Origin: Dehalococcoidia bacterium
GTDB lineage: Bacteria; Chloroflexota; Dehalococcoidia; GIF9; AB-539-J10
Length of the DNA: 5,944 nucleotides
Assembly: GCA_029859145.1 (NCBI GenBank)
Contig: JAOUDT010000084.1
Location: forward strand, 1-5,944
Direction: 5' to 3'
Below the pieces are notes generated by a model that was given only the letters and a program-made list of their open reading frames with translations, was not told the DNA's origin and searched no databases. Below, one piece after another: positions 1 to 5,257 of the stretch. The first letter of the stretch is position 1. Each line of letters begins with the position of its first letter. The translations under genes and the position numbers were made by a program.

Positions 1-916
1 TATTGATAGTTATGTCATGCAGCTTTCCCAGCTTTGTGGCATATTGCAGGATTTCACCGGGTTTGAAGCTATGGATATGAATTCTGACCAGAGCATCGTC
101 GCCGGTCACTATCAAAGACTGTCCCTTCTTCTTAAGGTCTTTCTCGATTTTGTCCAAATCAAGATTCTGCCCTTCCAGGACAAGATTCGTGCAGTACCCG
201 TGGGGTGTTTCCAGCTGGGTCGGCCTCTGAGCCGCCTTGGGAACTAGCTCCTGCTCGGCAACAACCAGGCGGGGCCTCCGATACTGCATCTTCTGCGACT
301 CTCCCTTGAGACATTGCAGGGCACCGTCCAACAAAACATACAAACCTTGACCGCCGGCATCCACCACTCCAGCATCCCTCAATGCTGGCAATAAGCTGGG
401 TGTCCGGGCTACTGATTCCTCCGCCGCCTTTACCGCAGCTTCCAGCACCGAGACCAGAGTGGCATCATTTTTACCTGCCTCTTGAGCAGCTTTAGATGCG
501 TCTTTGAGTACCGTCAAGATAGTTCCCTCAACCGGATTGGCAATCCCTTTGTAAGCAGCTCTCGAGGCTCCGGCTAGTGCTCTAGAAAAATCGCCGCCGT
601 CGAAATTGGCCTTGCCCTCCAGCCCTTTAGCTAGACCTCTGAAGAATTGAGACAGGATAACTCCCGAATTACCCCGCGCTCCCATCAACGTCCCGTGAGC
701 CAGGGACCTGGCTACCGAGGAAGCCTGGCTATCAGAATTGGGCTTTACCCCTTGCAGGGCAAACTGCATGGTAAGCACCATGTTTGTCCCGGTATCACCA
801 TCCGGAACTGGGAAAACGTTTATAGCATTGATATCGGGGGCACTTTTTTGCAGCCAGGCAGTTCCTGAAGAAAACATTTCCTTCAGGGTTTGGCCATCTG
901 CCAACTCACTTTTCAT
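1..916 (-). CDS. fakA: DAK2-domain kinase of the FakA/YloV family, C-terminus outside window
   Basis: Reading the minus strand from ATG at 916 gives 305 codons with no stop before the window edge. The family is usually about 550 residues, so this is the N-terminal half. Residues 33-46 read NVFPVPDGDTGTNM, the DhaL/DAK2 nucleotide-binding motif; D39 and D41 would coordinate Mg-ATP. HGTLMGARGNSGVILSQ at 74-90 and DAGVVDAGGQG at 181-191 are further conserved family blocks. The start of the middle domain follows. In Firmicutes, FakA phosphorylates fatty acids held by FakB (DegV) proteins, feeding phospholipid synthesis; that role is inferred here because no FakB gene is in view. The start is well fixed: an in-frame TGA lies four codons upstream, and the N-terminus lines up with YloV homologues. 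The Shine-Dalgarno is unclear (an AAAGG-like stretch rather far upstream, GGCAGG touching the ATG). The kinase family is secure; the fatty acid substrate is less so. Confidence 0.9.
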   Translation of the reverse strand, partial: MKSELADGQTLKEMFSSGTAWLQKSAPDINAINVFPVPDGDTGTNMVLTMQFALQGVKPNSDSQASSVARSLAHGTLMGARGNSGVILSQFFRGLAKGLEGKANFDGGDFSRALAGASRAAYKGIANPVEGTILTVLKDASKAAQEAGKNDATLVSVLEAAVKAAEESVARTPSLLPALRDAGVVDAGGQGLYVLLDGALQCLKGESQKMQYRRPRLVVAEQELVPKAAQRPTQLETPHGYCTNLVLEGQNLDLDKIEKDLKKKGQSLIVTGDDALVRIHIHSFKPGEILQYATKLGKLHDITIN

Positions 917-924
917 CCTGCCAC

Positions 925-953
925 TTCACCCGCCTTTACAATTGTGGTATGAT
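925..953 (+). promoter_or_regulatory. Putative sigma-70-type promoter for rpmB
   Basis: TTCACC at 925-930 (4 of 6 matches to the -35 consensus) is followed after 17 nt by TATGAT at 948-953 (5 of 6 matches to the -10 consensus). It lies in the 68-bp gap between the divergent kinase and rpmB genes. A start site near 960 would give a leader of about 25 nt. This is by eye only. No equally good promoter was found for the opposite strand. Confidence 0.4.
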
Positions 954-984
954 TACGCAAATTCAGATAGAAAGAGAAGTCCCT

Positions 985-1167
985 ATGAAGTGCGAAATTT
1001 GCGGTAAACAGGTGCGATTTGGGCGCAGTGTAAGCCATTCCAAGCAACATACCCCGCGACAGTGGCTGCCAAATATCCAACGAACTACGATTATGGTAGA
1101 AGGTAGGAAAAGAAAAGTCAACATTTGCACCAGGTGCCTCCGCACCCAGTACAAAGCCGCCCGCTAA
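985..1167 (+). CDS. rpmB: 50S ribosomal protein L28, zinc-binding (C+) form
   Basis: This 60-residue basic protein belongs to the bL28 family, a component of the large ribosomal subunit. It starts MKCEICGK and has two CxxC pairs, C3/C6 and C48/C51, the four-cysteine zinc-ribbon form of L28. The central S-V-S-H-S-K sequence (15-20) and R-R-T-like core around residues 25-35 fit the family, as does the length. I chose ATG 985 over the in-frame ATG 949 because L28 proteins normally begin right at the first CxxC, and a purine-rich AAAGAGAAG (971-979) sits just upstream as a plausible ribosome binding site. The gene is alone on the plus strand in this part of the window, divergent from the kinase and convergent with the acetyltransferase. 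Four-cysteine L28 is often the zinc-replete paralogue; whether a cysteine-free paralogue exists elsewhere cannot be seen here. Confidence 0.96.
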   Translation: MKCEICGKQVRFGRSVSHSKQHTPRQWLPNIQRTTIMVEGRKRKVNICTRCLRTQYKAAR

Positions 1168-1210
1168 CTCAAACCGCGAAACCCTTGCGCCTTCCCTTAT
1201 GTGTGATTGG

Positions 1211-1234
1211 CACGTCCGCCGGATTGTTGACGTG
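1211..1234. repeat. Short inverted repeat in the rpmB/GNAT convergent gap
   Basis: CACGTC (1211-1216) and GACGTG (1229-1234) are perfect 6-bp inverted arms around a 12-nt loop, in the 69-bp gap between the convergent ends of rpmB and the acetyltransferase. The position would suit a bidirectional terminator, but neither side has a T-tract and the loop is long, so intrinsic termination is doubtful. It may be chance. Confidence 0.3.
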
Positions 1235-1236
1235 GA

Positions 1237-1695
1237 CTACAAATCCGCTTCAAAGAGTATCTCTGTTTTGTTGAATCCGCAATTCTTGTAGAACTTTCTT
1301 GCTCTGACGTTTGTCTTCTCGGTGCTCACTTCAACTTCACAGCATCCAAGTTGCTTGCATTTCTGGATAGTAGCCAGCACCAGCTGCTTGCCGATGCCTT
1401 TCCCCTGATGTTCCTTTGTCACAACAAGCTCATCAATCATTGCCGACGGACTTTGGTGCAGAACCGTCTGTCGGACTGTGAAGTGGATGAATCCGACCGG
1501 AGCGCCCTGCGTTGCTGCGACCAGGAAATGTGATCTGGCATCTTTTAGGAGGTGCTCCAGGGTTATGAGGACAATTCGGAGGTCAACGCATTCAGTATCA
1601 TCCATAGCGTTGACCAGTTCTTGCAGCAATTTTCTAATCGCCGGCATGTCGGATTTCCTGGCTCCTCTAACGAGAATATTGCCTATCTTTGTCAT
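1237..1695 (-). CDS. GNAT-family N-acetyltransferase, substrate unknown
   Basis: The 152-residue product is a single GNAT domain of ordinary length. Such enzymes transfer an acetyl group from acetyl-CoA to an amine. The N-terminal strand and first helix read ILVRGARKSDMPAIRKLL (7-24). Motif A is IDELVVTKEHQGKGIGKQLV (87-106), with the pyrophosphate-binding Q97-G-K-G100-I-G102 loop. Motif B is NVRARKFYKNCGF (129-141), with the usual Tyr after the AR-FY helix. No motif identifies the acceptor; it could be a small molecule, a peptide or a protein terminus. It is the last gene of the four-gene minus-strand unit, 29 nt after rpe. The ATG at 1695 must be the start, since the first beta strand begins at residue 7 and no other usual start codon precedes it. 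No Shine-Dalgarno is present: the upstream DNA is an AT-rich ATTTG-type repeat that includes the start codon. Family certain, substrate not. Confidence 0.9.
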   Translation of the reverse strand: MTKIGNILVRGARKSDMPAIRKLLQELVNAMDDTECVDLRIVLITLEHLLKDARSHFLVAATQGAPVGFIHFTVRQTVLHQSPSAMIDELVVTKEHQGKGIGKQLVLATIQKCKQLGCCEVEVSTEKTNVRARKFYKNCGFNKTEILFEADL

Positions 1696-1723
1696 TTGGA
1701 TTTTATCATTTGATATTTGAATT
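1688..1723. repeat. AT-rich ATTTG-type short repeat block between rpe and the GNAT gene
   Basis: On the plus strand ATTTG occurs at 1694-1698, 1708-1712 and 1715-1719, with a related ATTTT at 1700-1704, giving an irregular 6-8-nt periodicity and TCATTTG twice. On the transcribed minus strand this reads as CAAAT units. It is strikingly AT-rich against its GC-richer flanks, fills nearly the whole rpe-GNAT gap and covers the GNAT start codon. I recall similar CAAAT-rich intergenic strings in environmental genomes, but cannot confirm a relationship here. Confidence 0.5.
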
Positions 1724-1724
1724 G

Positions 1725-2381
1725 CTACCCCGCCGCTTCCCTTAGCTTCCGCATGGCGCCGCTTATCCCTTCCTGCGCCCTGAATATGCTGTTCCCCGCC
1801 ACCAGGACATTGGTGCCCGCCTTAACTATGTCCGGGGCATTGTCGGCATTGATTCCCCCGTCAACTTCGAGCTCGGCACTCAGTCCTCTGTCATCGAGGA
1901 TCCTGCGAATATGCGCTATCCTGGGCAGCGTTTCCGGGATAAAAGGTTGCCCGCCGAAGCCCGGATTAACGCTCATAACTAGGATCAGCGACACGTGGGG
2001 CAGAAATTCCTCGATTGCCCCGATGGGAGTAGGCGGATTTATGGATACTCCTGCCCTGGCTCCCTGCTCCTTTATCGCCTGGATTGTGGCGCGGAGGTGC
2101 GGAGAAGCTTCCACATGCACGGTGATAATATCGGCACCGGCGTCAACAAAGTTGGAGATGTATCGCTCCGGGTGTTCTATCATCAGGTGGACATCCAGGG
2201 GCAGAGTAGTCACCCGGCGGATCGAAGCCACAACGGGAGCGCCTATAGTGATATTCGGCACGAAATGCCCGTCCATGACATCTACGTGGACATAATCGGC
2301 CCCGGCCCTGGTTGCCTCGTCAATCTGTTCTCCCAGCCGGGCAAAATCAGCCGAAAGAATCGAGGGCGCCAGCTTTATCAT
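1725..2381 (-). CDS. rpe: Ribulose-phosphate 3-epimerase
   Basis: The 218-residue product is a complete Rpe, a cytosolic TIM-barrel enzyme interconverting ribulose 5-phosphate and xylulose 5-phosphate in the pentose phosphate and Calvin pathways. Landmarks in order: LAPSILSADF at 4-13 with substrate-contacting S7; VHVDVMDGHFVPN at 31-43 with metal ligands H32 and D34; DVHLMIEHP at 63-71 with metal ligand H65; MSVNPGFGGQ at 136-145, the phosphate-side loop; EVDGGI at 172-177 with catalytic and metal-binding D174; AGNSIF at 195-200 closing the phosphate site. Nothing essential is missing. The ATG at 2381 overlaps the argH stop in an ATGA arrangement, so translation is probably coupled; AGGAG at 2394-2398 within argH is a plausible ribosome binding site, 12 nt from the start. 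It is the third gene of the minus-strand unit and lies two genes from rpmB, as in the Bacillus rpe-rpmB neighbourhood. Confidence 0.97.
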   Translation of the reverse strand: MIKLAPSILSADFARLGEQIDEATRAGADYVHVDVMDGHFVPNITIGAPVVASIRRVTTLPLDVHLMIEHPERYISNFVDAGADIITVHVEASPHLRATIQAIKEQGARAGVSINPPTPIGAIEEFLPHVSLILVMSVNPGFGGQPFIPETLPRIAHIRRILDDRGLSAELEVDGGINADNAPDIVKAGTNVLVAGNSIFRAQEGISGAMRKLREAAG

Positions 2382-3745
2382 TTCTTGAGCAGTCTCCTGG
2401 CTCTCTTGAGGGCTTTCGCCACTTGCTGCGGGGAGGTGCCGCCGATGACATCCCGGGCGGCGACCGAGGATTCTGAAGTTATATCATAGACATCGCCGGC
2501 GAAGAGTGGGGAGAAGTCGCGATATTCCTTCCTGCCGAGTTCCTTGAAGGTCTTGCCCCTGCTCATGGCATATTCGCTGAGCCTGGCGATCACGCTGTGG
2601 GCCTTCCGGAATGGCAGCCCCTTTTTCACCAGATAATCCGCCAGGTCCGTGGCTAATGTGTAGTCTGTTCTCATGGCCTGAGCAATACGCCCGGTATTCA
2701 CCTCAATCGCTTTCAACATCCCCGCGAATACTTCCAGGCTGGACTGCAGCGTGTCCACCGTGTCGAACAGCCCCTCCTTGTCCTCCTGCATGTCCCGATT
2801 ATAGGCCAAGGGCAGTGACTTCATAATGGTCAGGATGGCCGTAAGGTGGCCGTATACCCGCCCGGTCTTCCCCCTGGCCAGCTCAGTTACATCGGGATTT
2901 TTCTTCTGGGGCATGATGCTGCTGCGCGTGGTGAAGGCTTCGCCGATCTGTATGAAGCCGAACTCGCTCGACGACCACAGGATAAACTCCTCGGCCAGGC
3001 GGGAAAGGTGCATCATGGTGATGGCGGCTGCCGCCTCGTATTCTATGATGAAGTCCCTATCGGAAACGGCGTCCAGACTGTTGTTGCTCACCTTACTGAA
3101 GCCCAGCGCCTGCGCCACGAATTCCCGGTCTATCGGGTAGGGGACTCCGGCCAGGGCGCCGCTGCCCAGCGGCATGAAGTCGGCGCGACCCAGGCAGTCG
3201 TGAAATCTTTCCTTATCCCGCTGGAACATCTCGAAATAGGCCAGCAGGTGGTGTGCCAGCAGGACCGGCTGGGCCTGCTGCAGGTGTGTATAGCCCGGCA
3301 TGATCACGTCCTTGTTGCCCTGAGCTAGCTCCACCAGCGAAATTTGCAGAGCCTTTATCGTTCCGATGGTCTTCCCGATTTCTTCCTTGACGAGGAGGCG
3401 GAGGTCAAGTGCCATCTGGTCGTTCCTGGACCGAGCGGTATGGAGCTTGCCCGCCACGTCACCTATCTTTTCAAACAACCGCGCTTCGATATTCATGTGT
3501 ATATCCTCAAGCTCAGTCCTGAATTGAAACTTCCCCCGCTCGATTTCCCTTCGGATCGAGTTGAGCCCCTTGATTATCGCTTCGGCCTCGCTTTCTGCTA
3601 TTATCTCCTGCTTGGCAAGCATCCGTGTGTGGGCGATGCTCCCCTCGATGTCCTGGCGGTATAGCCGCCGGTCGAAGGGAATGGATGCCGCGTAGTCCTG
3701 CGCTTGCTTATCAGTCATGCTGAGCTTTATAGGCGAGCTTCTCAT
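2378..3745 (-). CDS. argH: Argininosuccinate lyase
   Basis: The 455-residue product is a fumarase/aspartase-superfamily lyase that splits argininosuccinate into arginine and fumarate, the last step of arginine synthesis, as a cytosolic homotetramer. Seen in order: ASIPFDRRLY (20-29) and DIEGSIAH (32-39); EDIHMNIE (80-87); HTARSRNDQ (102-110); GYTHLQQAQP (151-160) with catalytic H154; LGSGALAGVPYPIDR (193-207); NNSLDAVSDRDFIIEY (221-236); SSIMPQKKNPD (275-285) with the catalytic serine loop; YNRDMQEDKE (315-324); GGTSP (435-439). Length is normal. Two oddities: the usual N-terminal WGGRF is absent (the protein begins MRSSPIKLSMTDK), and the signature Gly before SS is R274. No in-frame upstream extension is possible because a TGA lies close by, and an AGGAGG ribosome binding site 11 nt upstream supports ATG 3745. 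It follows the transporter by 4 nt and overlaps rpe by 4 nt. No other arg gene is in view. Confidence 0.95.
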   Translation of the reverse strand: MRSSPIKLSMTDKQAQDYAASIPFDRRLYRQDIEGSIAHTRMLAKQEIIAESEAEAIIKGLNSIRREIERGKFQFRTELEDIHMNIEARLFEKIGDVAGKLHTARSRNDQMALDLRLLVKEEIGKTIGTIKALQISLVELAQGNKDVIMPGYTHLQQAQPVLLAHHLLAYFEMFQRDKERFHDCLGRADFMPLGSGALAGVPYPIDREFVAQALGFSKVSNNSLDAVSDRDFIIEYEAAAAITMMHLSRLAEEFILWSSSEFGFIQIGEAFTTRSSIMPQKKNPDVTELARGKTGRVYGHLTAILTIMKSLPLAYNRDMQEDKEGLFDTVDTLQSSLEVFAGMLKAIEVNTGRIAQAMRTDYTLATDLADYLVKKGLPFRKAHSVIARLSEYAMSRGKTFKELGRKEYRDFSPLFAGDVYDITSESSVAARDVIGGTSPQQVAKALKRARRLLKK

Positions 3746-3749
3746 AGAC

Positions 3750-4991
3750 CTAAGTACCTCCTCGGACCTTCATCGGGCGGACCAACAAAAGGGCCACCGC
3801 GGCCATAGCATAACATACTGTAGACAGCAGTGCTGCGTCATTATACGAGCCGGTTGCCTCACGCAGCGTAGCCCAGATCAAAGGCCCCCAGCCCCCAATC
3901 AAGCCATAGCCGAAGGTGAGAATGCCGAACAGCGACCCCACACGCGCCCTGCCGAAAAGGTCGCCCAGCAGTGCAGCATACAGGGGTACCTGCAGGCCTG
4001 TGCCAAATCCCACGCCGATAGAGAGCGCCATCAGCCCTTGTTGGCTGTGTACTCCTAGCCCTCCGTAAAGCATCGCTGCCGTGGCGATAATCAGACCTAC
4101 CGGCATCACATTGGTCTTTCCATATCTGTCTCCCAGCCAGCCGCCTGCTACACAGCCGACTATCCAGGGCACCGCGAATGCCGTCGAAAAAATCCCGGCA
4201 GTTGCCTCTGGACAGCCCAGCTCCGTGCCCCACGTTACTCCATGGGCCGCCAGCCCGTTAAGGCCGATGTTATACACAGAGTAGGTGAGAAACAGCAAGA
4301 GAAACTGCGACGTTTTCAGAGCACGCTTTACATCCCAGGATATCTCTATAGATGCCGCAGGATCGACAGAGGGCGCAGATATCTCACCATCGGGACGCAG
4401 CCCGACAGACTCGGGGGTGTCGCGAACGACAAACAGGGCGCAGAGTATGATGAGAGCGCCGAAACAGATGCCCAGGACCAGAGAGGTATGACGCCAGCCC
4501 TGCGAAGCTGCCATCCCGGTCATCACCGGCATGAATATGGCATTGCCCAGCGCCCAGGCGCTGCCGGTGACGCCGGCCACAACTCCCGCCCGCTTTACAA
4601 ACCACTTGCGGATTGTGGCCATGACCGGGACGTAGTGGGTCATGCCCACTGCCAGCGCCAGGAGCACTCCGTAACAGAGATACAGTTGCCAGGGTGCTTG
4701 AACAATAGAGAACAGGGCCCAGCCCAGGATGGTAATGGCGCCGCCCATCAAGAAGGTCTTCCGGCTTCCGATCCTGTCAACCAGTACGCCGGAAAGCACG
4801 ACAGACAGAGCGTACAGCCATATAGCGATGCTCTGGGCCAGGCTTATTGTCTCCCGTCCCCAGCCCATTTCGTCCATGATGAAGGGCAGGAAGGCAGCCA
4901 GGTTGTATCTGCCCAGGGATGCCACCGCGTCTATCGCGAACAGCCCCAAGACTATCCACCATCCGTAGAATACGGGCTGCTTCTTGGTCAA
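3750..4991 (-). CDS. Major facilitator superfamily transporter, OFA/MCT-like
   Basis: The 413-residue product is a 12-helix inner-membrane transporter of the major facilitator superfamily. The opening FYGWWIVLGLF (8-18) is typical of the oxalate/formate-antiporter and monocarboxylate-type branch. The signature loop 2-3 motif is GVLVDRIGSRKTF (68-80) and its repeat in loop 8-9 is GWLGDRYGKTNVM (284-296); GDLFGRARVGSLFG (343-356) follows helix 10. A hydrophilic loop at about 190-220 separates the two six-helix halves. The start is TTG (4989-4991): an in-frame TAG stands six codons upstream, GAAGGT lies 8 nt before the TTG, and the family N-terminus begins right after it. It is the first gene of the minus-strand unit, with the best promoter candidate upstream, and is divergent from the dehalogenase homologue. 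A carboxylate substrate is a family-based guess; the sequence does not define it. Confidence 0.88.
   Translation of the reverse strand: MTKKQPVFYGWWIVLGLFAIDAVASLGRYNLAAFLPFIMDEMGWGRETISLAQSIAIWLYALSVVLSGVLVDRIGSRKTFLMGGAITILGWALFSIVQAPWQLYLCYGVLLALAVGMTHYVPVMATIRKWFVKRAGVVAGVTGSAWALGNAIFMPVMTGMAASQGWRHTSLVLGICFGALIILCALFVVRDTPESVGLRPDGEISAPSVDPAASIEISWDVKRALKTSQFLLLFLTYSVYNIGLNGLAAHGVTWGTELGCPEATAGIFSTAFAVPWIVGCVAGGWLGDRYGKTNVMPVGLIIATAAMLYGGLGVHSQQGLMALSIGVGFGTGLQVPLYAALLGDLFGRARVGSLFGILTFGYGLIGGWGPLIWATLREATGSYNDAALLSTVCYAMAAVALLLVRPMKVRGGT
3757..3762 (-). promoter_or_regulatory. Ribosome binding site of argH, inside the MFS gene's 3' end
   Basis: Minus-strand AGGAGG lies 11 nt before ATG 3745 and within the last codons of the upstream MFS gene. 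It fixes the argH start and shows that argH, despite lacking the expected WGGRF N-terminus, has its own strong initiation site. Confidence 0.7.
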
Positions 4992-4999
4992 AGCGTTAT

Positions 5000-5005
5000 A
5001 CCTTC
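5000..5005 (-). promoter_or_regulatory. Ribosome binding site supporting the TTG start of the MFS gene
   Basis: Minus-strand GAAGGT is separated by 8 nt from the TTG at 4991. With the in-frame TAG just upstream and no early ATG before the conserved YGWW helix, it supports translation from TTG. Confidence 0.55.
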
Positions 5006-5014
5006 GCTACCTTT

Positions 5015-5030
5015 CGAAGTCCTGGCTTCG
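5015..5030 (-). other. Small hairpin in the MFS leader
   Basis: CGAAG (5015-5019) and CTTCG (5026-5030) form a 5-bp stem with a 6-nt loop, immediately downstream of the proposed -10 box and upstream of the MFS ribosome binding site. It would fall at the very 5' end of the transcript. It could modestly stabilise the mRNA or be chance; it is too short to be called a riboswitch or attenuator. Confidence 0.25.
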
Positions 5031-5033
5031 GCT

Positions 5034-5064
5034 ATTATACTTGGTTTTCTCATCATTTTAGCAA
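5034..5064 (-). promoter_or_regulatory. Putative promoter of the MFS-argH-rpe-GNAT unit
   Basis: On the minus strand a perfect TATAAT -10 box (5034-5039) is preceded, after a long 19-nt spacer, by TTGCTA (5059-5064; 4 of 6 matches to the -35 consensus). The -10 is 42 bp before the TTG start of the MFS gene, in the right place to drive all four closely packed genes. The long spacer and weak -35 suggest modest strength or activator dependence. Confidence 0.45.
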
Positions 5065-5185
5065 GAGCACCCACTCGAAGCATCAGTGCATAGCCCGTGT
5101 GTCGTGTCGGTTTTTCTGATTATCCGCTGCAGCACTGTTCCCTTGTGCCGGGCGTGTGGTGACGGGTGATGTTACATTCGGAGCA

Positions 5186-5220
5186 TGACAGGTTGACAGA
5201 CCGAAGCAGGGATATATATC
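5186..5220 (+). promoter_or_regulatory. Possible operator elements around the dehalogenase promoter
   Basis: TGACAG is directly repeated at 5186-5191 and 5194-5199 with an 8-bp period, the second copy overlapping the -35 box. A perfect 10-bp palindrome, GATATATATC, lies at 5211-5220 and overlaps the -10 region. Both could bind a regulator, but no regulator gene is in view and elements this short occur by chance. Confidence 0.3.
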
Positions 5221-5222
5221 AT
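5193..5222 (+). promoter_or_regulatory. Putative sigma-70-type promoter of the dehalogenase homologue
   Basis: A consensus TTGACA -35 box (5193-5198) is followed after 18 nt by TATCAT (5217-5222; 5 of 6 matches). TATATC at 5215-5220, with a 16-nt spacer, is an alternative -10. Initiation near 5229 would give a leader of about 30 nt that contains the strong ribosome binding site. This is the best promoter match in the window. Confidence 0.6.
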
Positions 5223-5242
5223 CTTCACAGCACACTAGTCAA

Positions 5243-5250
5243 AAGGAGGT
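5243..5250 (+). promoter_or_regulatory. Strong ribosome binding site of the dehalogenase homologue
   Basis: AAGGAGGT is a full anti-Shine-Dalgarno match, 7 nt before ATG 5258. It selects this ATG over the out-of-frame ATG at 5253 and indicates that the gene is meant to be well translated. Confidence 0.85.
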
Positions 5251-5257
5251 ATATGAC

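Noticed and set aside
949..984. Longer rpmB start at ATG 949
   Set aside because: It would add 12 residues before the CxxC at which L28 proteins normally begin, and it overlaps the proposed -10 box.
1211..1234. Rho-independent terminator shared by rpmB and the GNAT gene
   Set aside because: The arms are perfect, but only 6 bp long with a 12-nt loop and no T-tract on either strand, so it is listed only as an inverted repeat.
1717..2295. 192-codon open frame on the plus strand opposite rpe
   Set aside because: Its sequence is Ser/Pro/Thr-rich with no domain and no ribosome binding site, while the opposite strand encodes a complete Rpe with every catalytic residue.
2846..3328. 160-codon plus-strand open frame inside argH
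   Set aside because: Fully antisense to strongly conserved argH sequence and without recognisable features.
4242..5093. 283-codon open frame on the plus strand opposite the MFS gene
   Set aside because: The translation is polar and low in complexity with no recognisable domain, and it mirrors the codon pattern of the MFS gene, which has clear transporter motifs. It is an antisense shadow.
4992..5257. Riboswitch or small RNA gene in the divergent intergenic region
   Set aside because: Only a 5-bp stem and short repeats are visible; no recognised aptamer core, tRNA or terminator was found. A covariance-model search would be decisive.
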